This document shows, piece by piece, positions 57,926-64,000 of a DNA stretch of 64,000 nucleotides. This stretch comes from Paenibacillus sp. RC334. Lineage in GTDB: Bacteria; Bacillota; Bacilli; Paenibacillales; Paenibacillaceae. The position numbers and the translations under genes were made by a program. A model generated the notes under the pieces. The model searched no databases, was not told the DNA's origin, and saw nothing but the letters and a program-made list of their open reading frames with translations. The stretch spans positions 1,674,001 through 1,738,000 of the forward strand of contig NZ_CP125370.1 in the NCBI RefSeq assembly GCF_030034735.1, read 5' to 3'. Numbering within the stretch: position 1 is the first letter of the stretch; the number at the start of each line of letters is the position of its first letter.

Positions 57926-58246
57926 ATGTACTGTATGGAACCGTCATTGATTTATAAAGCTTTGTCTAATGAGACACGCCGTCTAATTATGCTGTGGTTA
58001 AAAAATCCAGAGGAATTTTTTGATGAACAGGCTTATTTAAAGCAAGGGCTTAATCTTCGAATTGGTGTATGTGTGGGGGATATTCAGGCTAAAGCAGAAC
58101 TTGCACAGTCTGTTATCTCAAGTTATTTATTAACGATGCAAAAAGCTGGTTTGTTAGAGTCTGAGCGAATTGGGAAGTGGACGTACTATCGTCGGAACGA
58201 AAAGACAATACAGGAATTTGCCGAGTACATTCAAAAGGAACTATAG
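57926..58246 (+). CDS. ArsR-type winged-helix regulator
   Basis: A 106-residue regulator. LIYKALSNETRRLIMLWLKNP opens the winged helix and QSVISSYLLTMQKAGLLESERIGKWTYYRR (about 60-89) is the recognition helix and wing. Start ATG 57926 or the in-frame ATG 57935; neither has a strong site. It lies directly upstream of the broken MFS gene, a common ArsR-exporter arrangement, so the exporter was probably its target. Confidence 0.85.
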   Translation: MYCMEPSLIYKALSNETRRLIMLWLKNPEEFFDEQAYLKQGLNLRIGVCVGDIQAKAELAQSVISSYLLTMQKAGLLESERIGKWTYYRRNEKTIQEFAEYIQKEL

Positions 58247-58631
58247 ACAGAAAGGAGGTTTTTTTTCGTAAAATATATCTATGAATCTGTATATATAAAT
58301 ATGATGGAGGCTTACTTTTAATTATGAAACAGGATAACTCTTTGCTTATTATTATTTTGGCTTTAGTGTTCAAAGTAAATTAAGTATTAGACTCGGAAAA
58401 TAAAGATGTAGACTGAGAAAATAAAGTGTTAGACTGCCGGTACTGCGTTAAGCTAACGAGCAGGATAGCGTGGCGGAATCCTCTATGTTAATTCTCTGGT
58501 GATAAAAAGCGTGGAACCAGTAAAAAAACACTTACCTTTATGTAAGTATCTGTACTAAAAGTGCATACTTTCATATTTCTAGCGTTCATTTTATTATCAA
58601 GATATAAATAATACTTAAGGAGGACAAATCT

Positions 58632-59162
58632 TTGAAAACTCTTGTTATTGTAGCGCATCCCAGCATGGAAACATCCGTCATTAATAAGCGGTGGGTAGAA
58701 GAACTGAAAAAATATCCAGAAAAGTATACTGTTCACGAGTTGTCTAAAGTTTACCCTGATGGAAACATCGACGTGGAAAAGGAACAAAAATTGGTTGAAT
58801 CTCATGGTAATCTTGTTTTGCAGTTCCCTATATATTGGTTTAATTGTCCGCCTCTCCTAAAAAAATGGTTTGACGATGTTTTAACTTATGGATGGGCTTT
58901 TGGTTCAAATGGAGGAGATAAATTCAAGAATCGTAAAGTTGCTTTAGGTGTATCTGCAGGAATCGAAAAGCTAGATTATCACGAAAACGGAAGATATCAA
59001 TATACGCTTGAACAAATACTGGTTCCATTTAAAATGACATTCCTATATTGCGATGCAGATTATCGTTCGTTCTTTGCATTTTATGGTGAGGAATATGATC
59101 GATCTGAAGAAACTGTGGAAAAAAGCACTGAAAATTATTTGAATTTTGTTGACAACCTATAA
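58632..59162 (+). CDS. NAD(P)H quinone oxidoreductase, flavodoxin fold (KefF/YwrO-like)
   Basis: A 176-residue flavodoxin-fold enzyme reducing quinones or other electrophiles with NAD(P)H. VIVAHPSMETSVINK (about 5-19) binds FMN/FAD phosphate, QFPIYWFNCPPLLKKWFDDVLTYGWAF (65-91) is the family signature. Start TTG 58632 after AAGGAGGACAAATC. It is the only gene inside the transposon-like element; a CTTAC...GTAAG dyad 80-100 bases upstream may be the operator of a repressor encoded elsewhere. Confidence 0.9.
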   Translation: MKTLVIVAHPSMETSVINKRWVEELKKYPEKYTVHELSKVYPDGNIDVEKEQKLVESHGNLVLQFPIYWFNCPPLLKKWFDDVLTYGWAFGSNGGDKFKNRKVALGVSAGIEKLDYHENGRYQYTLEQILVPFKMTFLYCDADYRSFFAFYGEEYDRSEETVEKSTENYLNFVDNL

Positions 59163-59163
59163 T

Positions 59164-59280
59164 ATGCATCTATATTTCGTTTGCAAGTTACCCATCAAAA
59201 AAATTGATTCATTTGAAGAATTAGTTTGTGAACTCACCACGACTGATACCGATGTTAAGCTATCGGGGGACGTTAGTTGA
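59164..59280 (+). CDS. Possible 38-residue small protein in the element
   Basis: An ATG two bases after the oxidoreductase stop opens 38 codons (MHLYFVCKLPIKKI, then DSFEELVCELTTTDT). Position and coupling are suggestive but there is no recognisable family. It may be a relic. Confidence 0.3.
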   Translation: MHLYFVCKLPIKKIDSFEELVCELTTTDTDVKLSGDVS

Positions 59281-59285
59281 ATGAC

Positions 59286-59334
59286 AACAGCGGCAGTCTA
59301 AGACTTTATTTATCAAGTCTTGGTCTGCCGCTGC
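59286..59334 (+). terminator. Terminator hairpin inside the element
   Basis: AACAGCGGCAG...CTGCCGCTG with inner AAGACTT/AAGTCTT pairing and a downstream TTCCTTT. Its left half nearly equals the hairpin at 9515. It ends the oxidoreductase transcript. Confidence 0.7.
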
Positions 59335-60479
59335 TTCCTTTAATGGATCAGTCTAAAACTTATTTTTCATATACTGACGATTCTTCAAATCAAAAACCGC
59401 ATTAAATCAATGGTCCCAGTCTAATACTATATTTTCACCGAACGTTTAGGCGTATTCGGCATTATTACAACGGAAATGGGGATTATAGGTTTTTTACCCC
59501 AGGTCACTCAAAATTTTAATATATCGACTTCACAGGCAGGCTGGCTTGTAAGTGTATTTTCTTTAGTCGTTGCCATTTCAGGTCCATTCCTGACCTTACT
59601 CGTTTCCGGTATAAATCGCAAAGTCATTCTCTTAACCGCTGTGCTCAGTTTTGTGATTTCAAATATGGTTTATGCTTTTACAACCGAATTCAATATGATG
59701 CTCATTTTCGGCATTCTCCCTGCTATTTTTCATCCTGTCTTTTTTTCGGTTGCCTTAGTGACCGCAGCCAAACTTGTCCCGCCGGAAAAAAGCAGTAAAG
59801 CAGTCACCAAGGTTTTCGCCGGAATAACGGTCGGATTTGCTTTTGGCGTGCCTTTAACTTCTTATCTCGCAGAGAAAATATCGTTAGAAGCCGCTTTCTT
59901 GTTTGGGGCTGTTGTAAGCATGATTGCCTTTGTGGGAATCCTCATTTGGCTTCCTTCTATGCCGGTAAAAGAGAAAATGCCTTATGGAAAAAAGCTCGGT
60001 ATACTACGCAAACCTCAATTATGGTTCAATATCGTGACCGTTATTTTTATCTTTGCAGCTATGTTCTCTGTGTACAGCTACTTTGCCGAATATCTTGGTC
60101 AGGTCACCCATATGAATGGGTCATGGATTAGTATCATGTTAATGGTCTTTGGAATCATCATGATTTTTGGGGATTTTTTATTTGGGGGGCAGTGCATTCC
60201 GGAGGGCTTATTATTAGCCAAGCATGGCTAACGACAGAGACGAAAGAAGCTCCCGAATTTGGAAACAGCTTGTTTGTTTCATTTTCTAATCTTGGCATTA
60301 CTGCGGGGGCTTCAATTGGCGGTTGGTTTATCTCACACTTGGGAATCGAATTATGCAAAATGCTGAAGTAAAAATGTTCAAATCGAATGCAGAGGAAGTA
60401 AACGTGAGTTAAAATATGGATAGACATTAGAAGAGTACCCTACATGATGACCATAAAATAATGCATGGAGTGATGTTGA

Positions 60480-60593
60480 TTGCATTTCGTATGGAGTAAT
60501 ATTTTAATTACCCTCCTAATCGTTGGTGGCATTTTGGCGTTGTTCGTCTGGGGAGTAGTTTCCTTTGTAAAGCGTCTTCGGAGATCGGAATGA
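60480..60593 (+). CDS. Small single-TM protein
   Basis: TTG 60480, after GGAGTGATG, opens 37 codons: HFVWSNILITLLIVGG, one long hydrophobic helix, then a basic tail ending KRLRRSE. A membrane-inserted N-terminus with a positively charged end is typical of small membrane proteins. Too short for a family call. Confidence 0.45.
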   Translation: MHFVWSNILITLLIVGGILALFVWGVVSFVKRLRRSE

Positions 60594-60631
60594 GCTTTTC
60601 AATGATAATTATTTACTGTTTACGTAAACGT

Positions 60632-60679
60632 GGGACCCGTAAAAATAACTCTTTTCAGAGTCTATATTTTACGGGTCCC
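60632..60679. terminator. Bidirectional terminator
   Basis: GGGACCCGTAAAA pairs perfectly with TTTTACGGGTCCC, followed by CGTTTTATTT. It lies between the small-protein gene and the XRE regulator, which are convergent. Confidence 0.85.
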
Positions 60680-60687
60680 CGTTTTAT

Positions 60688-60921
60688 TTAGAGCTTACGA
60701 ATTTCAAATAAATCATTAGGAGTGATATCGAAATAGACACACAATTTAGTGATTAAGGTAGCTGATATTTTCTTTTTTTCCATATTGCTATTGTGCACCA
60801 GCTCCATAATTGTAGTTCTGCGATGTCCAATTTCCTCGGATAATTTCAGAACAGACATGTTATCGTGCTGTTTTAAAATCTCATCCAACTTGCAATGTAA
60901 AATGTAACCTTGTTGATCCAT
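60688..60921 (-). CDS. Small XRE-type DNA-binding protein
   Basis: A 77-residue helix-turn-helix protein (KLSEEIGHRRTTIMELVHN; then LITKLCVYFDITPNDLFEI), the C-terminal half typical of Cro/XRE proteins of phage or toxin-antitoxin origin. Start ATG 60921 with TGGAGGCTCC; the longer frame from 60957 lacks a site. Two dyads (60952, 60995) upstream probably form its operator. The divergent gene at 61113 would be co-regulated. Confidence 0.85.
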   Translation of the reverse strand: MDQQGYILHCKLDEILKQHDNMSVLKLSEEIGHRRTTIMELVHNSNMEKKKISATLITKLCVYFDITPNDLFEIRKL

Positions 60922-60951
60922 AGGAGCCTCCAGATGACTTAGAATAAAATA

Positions 60952-61013
60952 TTGCACTATGAAAGTGCATATGATATATTGTGTTTATGTAAAGTTGCAC
61001 CGTGAAAGTGCAA
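60952..61013 (-). promoter_or_regulatory. Paired XRE operator sites
   Basis: TTGCAC-TATGAAA-GTGCAT (60952-60970) and TTGCAC-CGTGAAA-GTGCAA (60995-61013) share arms, spacer length and the GAAA. They are centred 43 bases apart, four helical turns, in the divergent promoter region of the XRE gene. Confidence 0.7.
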
Positions 61014-61112
61014 TTAGTTCGTAACATATTATCATTTTATCAAAGGGATGTACAACATACCCTTAGCTTTGCTATTGCCATTTTTCCAAAAATAGAATTG
61101 GGGGATGATACC

Positions 61113-61592
61113 ATGATGCCAAATACTAAAGCCAACAAACAAGCCATCAAAACCATTGTTCGTATGGAACAGGTTTGGGAGCAAACAGAAGAAAACGAAG
61201 AAGCCGGGCTGCACTACTATCACATTACAGATGCCCTCAACCACCAATGGCAGACCATTGGGGTGAATGTTACTGATGCGATTCAAGTGTTTGAGCATGG
61301 GAACGATGGAGTGTGGACACGAATAATTCAACCAGTCCCATTTTACCCTGACCTGACTACGAACGATTTAATTCATATGCTCAATATTGGCCCAGAGGCT
61401 TGGCGTATACGCAACGCTATCCAAATCATATTGAATAACGTGGAAAGACGCAATGCATTTGTGAATCGCATCGTGAATGTGAATGACGAAGATGTATTGA
61501 ATCTATTATACAATATGAGAAATGAATTTCTTAAGCGCGATCAGCTTTCAAACCAGAAGTTCATGGATTTATATGCTGTAAACCCTGTATAG
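61113..61592 (+). CDS. Hypothetical protein, divergent from the XRE regulator
   Basis: A 159-residue soluble protein (MMPNTKANKQAIKTIVRMEQVW). The start is ATG 61113 after GGGGGATGATACC; the upstream part of the open frame overlaps the promoter. C-terminal half is helical (RNAIQIILNNVERRNAFVNRIV). I recognise no family. Possibly phage-related, judging by its small-gene neighbourhood. Confidence 0.6.
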   Translation: MMPNTKANKQAIKTIVRMEQVWEQTEENEEAGLHYYHITDALNHQWQTIGVNVTDAIQVFEHGNDGVWTRIIQPVPFYPDLTTNDLIHMLNIGPEAWRIRNAIQIILNNVERRNAFVNRIVNVNDEDVLNLLYNMRNEFLKRDQLSNQKFMDLYAVNPV

Positions 61593-61619
61593 GCGTTATC
61601 GGTCTACTTTCTGGAGTCT

Positions 61620-61769
61620 GTGGATGTTTATACATATTGGGAGTGGAGCGAGGCAGGGGATACATATAGCAAAGCCATTCAGTACAAACAAGTGAAACCT
61701 GAAATGACTTTAGCCGAAGCTATTGAAAAGGCAGAAGCTGAAGCCAGAGACTTGGTTTCAGGCTACTAA
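61620..61769 (+). CDS. Possible 49-residue small protein
   Basis: GTG 61620, with GGAG three bases before, opens 49 codons: VYTYWEWSEAGDTYSKAIQY then an acidic-basic helix (TLAEAIEKAEAEARDLVSGY). It could also be the detached C-terminus of the gene at 61113. Coding composition is convincing; the start is not. Confidence 0.45.
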   Translation: MDVYTYWEWSEAGDTYSKAIQYKQVKPEMTLAEAIEKAEAEARDLVSGY

Positions 61770-61850
61770 TATCGTGTGCTATCATGTTTTTAACCATTCT
61801 ATTGGCTTAGATGGGCGGTCGGTTCGTCTCCTGCAAAGGAGGTGACGCCT

Positions 61851-61964
61851 GTGGAGGTTAAAGAGGCGCTGACATTAATGATAATGTTTGGTACATTGCT
61901 GGTGACGCTGATCGGATTAGTCATCACAATTGTCGTTGCATTGAACCATAACCAAAAGAAGTAG
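61851..61964 (+). CDS. Putative holin-like (type I) toxin
   Basis: A 37-residue protein: KEALTLMIMFGTLLVTLIGLVITIVVALNHNQKK, matching the Hol_Tox-type small toxins of Bacillus (EALTLMITFG... one helix, basic tail). GTG start after AAAGGAGGTGACGCCT, a perfect Shine-Dalgarno. CTCCT GCAA AGGAG folds that site into a hairpin, as in type I toxin mRNAs. An antisense RNA was not identified. Confidence 0.7.
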   Translation: MEVKEALTLMIMFGTLLVTLIGLVITIVVALNHNQKK

Positions 61965-62025
61965 ATGAAAACGGATGGGGTATTGATTTATGTTGAGAAT
62001 GAAATGATCTATTGGAGGTAAACCG

Positions 62026-62550
62026 ATGAATATTCGGATGTATCATGACTTCGATTTGCAGTTGGAGGAGGCTATTTGGGAGCTTGGAGAGGAAGCCGCT
62101 GGTATACTCCCATTAGACAGCAAAATGGCTGAGGAAAAAGCACAAAAGGCTTGGGACCTGATACCTGAACCTAAGCATAAATGGGGAATTACAAGCTTAA
62201 CCTTGCATCAATACGTTCAAATTCTCAATTATAACGGTCAAACTCAGCGTTCCGCAGAGCTTTTAAATGAAGAGATTGTTGATATGGAGATCACTGGATA
62301 TCGCATTGTGGATGCCAACCCTTATATCCTGATGGCTGAAACGCTCCTTCTTCAAGGCAAAACGTTAGAGGCGCATGATTATCTCAAGAAGGCGTACTCT
62401 ATTGGAAGTGCGAGAGCATTTCGAGACCAGCCCAAGCTCTATTTGAAAATAGCAAAAAGTAAGGCTTTGGATGAAAAGGAAGTACTATTTCAATTTTCAG
62501 GGTTTAATGTAAATTACAGGATTTTGAGTGAGATAAAAGGAGACAAATAA
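62026..62550 (+). CDS. Hypothetical helical-repeat protein
   Basis: A 174-residue soluble protein, mostly helical: AEEKAQKAWDLIPEPKH, SAELLNEEIVDMEI and MAETLLLQGKTLEAHDYLKKAYSIG recall tetratricopeptide repeats. ATG after TTGGAGGTAAACCG. Relation to toxin immunity proteins is conceivable given the neighbours, but no specific family is recognised. Confidence 0.65.
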   Translation: MNIRMYHDFDLQLEEAIWELGEEAAGILPLDSKMAEEKAQKAWDLIPEPKHKWGITSLTLHQYVQILNYNGQTQRSAELLNEEIVDMEITGYRIVDANPYILMAETLLLQGKTLEAHDYLKKAYSIGSARAFRDQPKLYLKIAKSKALDEKEVLFQFSGFNVNYRILSEIKGDK

Positions 62551-62574
62551 AGAAAAGATGAGCGGTGATTATCC

Positions 62575-64000
62575 ATGAGAATTAGCATCAAGTTGAAATT
62601 CAGCTTGTTTCTGGCTGTACTGCTTATTCTTGCTCTAGGTGTGCTAAGCTATTTTGTTCTTCAAGGGGTGGAAAAGAACCAGCTGACTCAAACCGAGGTT
62701 TATCTGGCCCAGCACGTCAAAACGGTTAATCTGCGGGTGAAGCAGACTTATTATACAGGAACGCGGATGGAGCCGCAGATATTTATGAGGCAGCGGGGCC
62801 GGGGACTGGCTACGGAGCTGGCCGGATTTACCGGACTGGGAGTCACGCTTTATGATGCGCAGGGGCTCCAGGTAGGCACCTCTATTCAAGACCCTCCAGT
62901 GGTAGACCAGCAAAGTGAAGTGAATGCTGCCCTGGCCTATGCGTTGCACAATAAAATAGCATATGAGGTTGTGGGGGACACACTCCTGTATCTGGCGCCG
63001 CTCCAAGGGCCGGAGGAACAAATGGGGGTAGTTCAGTTGCAATATTCACTCAAAAGCTCGCAGAGTTTTCTGCGAACCCTCCAGAATTTGTTCCTGACTA
63101 CAGGGATCGCGGTACTTTTACTAAGCTTCATCATCGGATATTTGTATTTTAACCGGGCAGCCGCAGCTATTGGACGGTTGAAAAAGGCGGCAGAGGATAT
63201 CCGCCGCGCCGAATATATCCAGGCTCCTCCGGTTAGGCGAAAGGATGAGCTGGGCGAGTTGGCCGAGGGCATCTACTTTATGAGCAAGGAGATTGAGCAG
63301 AGTATTGCTGCCAAAGATGAAGAGCAACGGAAGCTGCAACTGGCTATCCACAAGCTCCAAGCGCTGGAGCAGCAGCAGAAGCAATATATCGGCAACATTA
63401 GCCATGAATTCAAGACACCGTTGACCTCCATTAAAGCTTACGTGGATCTGCTGAATATGTACGACGATGATCCCAAGCTGCTGTTGGAAGCCAAGGCCAG
63501 CATCGCCAAGGAAACTCAGCGGCTATATGAAATGGTGGAGAAGGTGCTACAGGTGTCGGCGCTGGAAAAATATGATTTTGAGTCACAGGCCGAGCTGTTG
63601 GAGGTTGCAGAGGGGCTGCGGGATGTTTGTGCACGTATGAGTGGCAAGGCAGAGCGCTTCGGAATCACTATTTCCTGCGATGCGGAGCCAGCCCACATCT
63701 GGATTGATAAAGAGAGCTTTATGCATATTTTTATTAATTTGCTGGATAATGCGATCAAATACAATGTTCCTCAAGGAACTATTCATGTTCACAGCGAGCT
63801 TAGGGACAACCGGGTAAGGATCACGATCCGTGATTCCGGCATAGGCATTCCTGAGGAAGCCAGAGAGAGGATTTTCGAGCCTTTCTACACGGTCAACCGC
63901 GATCGATCCAGGCAATCGGGCGGCACGGGACTGGGACTGTCACTGGTTCGCAATCTGGTTGAGAAGCAGAATGGAAGCATTACGCTACTGGAGACGGAAG
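62575..64000 (+). CDS. Sensor histidine kinase (3' partial)
   Basis: A two-component kinase cut by the window end after 475 residues. TM helix at about 8-30, an extracellular domain, a second TM near 175-197, a HAMP domain (RLKKAAEDIRRAEYIQ), a coiled linker and the HisKA domain with the phosphorylated His in YIGNISHEFKTPLTSIKAYVDLL (about 279-301). The ATPase domain has INLLDNAIKYN (N box), IRDSGIGIP (G1), FEPFYTVNRD and GGTGLGLSLV (G2). Response regulator presumably downstream. Confidence 0.92.
   Translation, partial: MRISIKLKFSLFLAVLLILALGVLSYFVLQGVEKNQLTQTEVYLAQHVKTVNLRVKQTYYTGTRMEPQIFMRQRGRGLATELAGFTGLGVTLYDAQGLQVGTSIQDPPVVDQQSEVNAALAYALHNKIAYEVVGDTLLYLAPLQGPEEQMGVVQLQYSLKSSQSFLRTLQNLFLTTGIAVLLLSFIIGYLYFNRAAAAIGRLKKAAEDIRRAEYIQAPPVRRKDELGELAEGIYFMSKEIEQSIAAKDEEQRKLQLAIHKLQALEQQQKQYIGNISHEFKTPLTSIKAYVDLLNMYDDDPKLLLEAKASIAKETQRLYEMVEKVLQVSALEKYDFESQAELLEVAEGLRDVCARMSGKAERFGITISCDAEPAHIWIDKESFMHIFINLLDNAIKYNVPQGTIHVHSELRDNRVRITIRDSGIGIPEEARERIFEPFYTVNRDRSRQSGGTGLGLSLVRNLVEKQNGSITLLETE

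Larger units (their letters stand above)
58367..59444. mobile_element. Non-autonomous Tn7-like element with one cargo gene
   Basis: Bounded by a direct repeat TTTAG (58362-58366 and 59445-59449). The last 27 bases at each end form an imperfect inverted repeat (19 of 27 match), including AGTATTAGACT (58383-58393) and its complement (59418-59428). A motif of about 20 bases, GAAAATAAAG-TnTTAGACTG, occurs three times in tandem at the left (58375-58436), and as its complement at the right three times spaced out (59294, 59349, 59417). No transposase. The cargo is the quinone-reductase-like gene. Confidence 0.7.
58324..60371 (+). pseudogene. MFS drug/sugar efflux transporter, split by a transposon-like insertion and further decayed
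   Basis: The N-terminus MKQDNSLLIIILAL is encoded at 58324-58366 after a GGAGG site. The rest (GVFGIITTEMGIIGFLPQ onward) starts at 59450, after a 1078-bp insertion and the 5-bp duplication. Joining the two restores the frame exactly. A second lesion near 60186 (six Gs where seven are needed) shifts DFLFGG into AVHSGGLIISQAWLTTETKE, and about 90 residues normally found between are missing. The corrected product is about 320 residues against 390 for AraJ-type MFS efflux proteins, so the gene is probably inactive. Confidence 0.85.

Noticed and set aside
1..64000. CRISPR array, rRNA or tRNA genes, phage structural genes, restriction systems
   Set aside because: No regularly spaced repeats, no conserved RNA gene sequences and no such proteins were found on either strand.

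Overview
The window looks like a Paenibacillus chromosome, most likely of the P. polymyxa group. The reasons are Firmicute-type GGAGG ribosome binding sites, catabolite (cre) sites, a YesM/YesN-type two-component system beside an LplB-type sugar ABC transporter, an S-layer-anchored GH18 protein, an Sfp-type phosphopantetheinyl transferase and many secreted or cytoplasmic glycoside hydrolases. The species is an inference from gene content.

Layout. 1-6.4 kb: the end of a levDEFG mannose-family PTS operon followed by a very large, frameshifted GH32 fructan hydrolase. 6.4-7.2 kb: a decayed repeat and an IS256 remnant. 7.3-11.2 kb: two TetR regulators, an NAD(P)-binding protein, a FrnE/DsbA-like oxidoreductase and an arginase-family enzyme. 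11.2-12.8 kb: a decayed, gene-poor stretch with IS630 and RHS fragments. 12.8-19.4 kb: a polyol-type operon (Gat-family PTS EIIB, EIIC and EIIA, a 3-epimerase, a polyol dehydrogenase, a hexuloisomerase-like SIS protein and a PRD regulator). 19.4-20.1 kb: a second, rearranged copy of the 6.1-6.8 kb sequence. 20.2-37.2 kb: a glycoside-utilisation region with a GH94 phosphorylase, YesMN-type regulation, an ABC importer, two GH3 enzymes and a GH32 pseudogene. 37.7-57.8 kb: mixed housekeeping and accessory genes (DMT exporter, CsaA, XRE-cupin regulator, thioesterase, UMF1 permease, GH43-ricin protein, Sfp, amidohydrolase, SLH-GH18, DegV, DUF423, Nudix fusion, MerR-methyltransferase fusion, IF-3 paralogue, Fur-controlled siderophore importer). 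57.9-64 kb: an ArsR regulator and an MFS gene split by a small transposon-like element, a small-protein region with a candidate holin-like toxin, and a histidine kinase cut by the window end.

How the genes work together. The levDEFG genes would import fructose released outside the cell by the adjacent fructan hydrolase, with a cre site between them. In the polyol operon the PTS would phosphorylate the substrate, the dehydrogenase would make a ketose phosphate, and the epimerase and SIS isomerase would move it to fructose-6-P or xylulose-5-P; the PRD protein would sense PTS state. In the third region, YesN probably acts on the ABC operon: a 19-base motif made of 20-base-spaced half-sites occurs upstream of both the regulator and the transporter, each with a perfect cre site nearby.

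The most unusual object is at 58367-59444. This 1078-bp segment carries one quinone-reductase-like gene, is bounded by a 5-bp direct repeat, ends in 27-bp imperfect inverted repeats, and has about three copies of a 20-bp motif at each end, as Tn7-type elements do. Removing it together with one copy of the 5-bp repeat rejoins an MFS transporter gene in frame. Seven coding lesions are spread over the window; at least four are single-base changes in short homopolymers, so base-calling errors have to be excluded before these genes are called dead.
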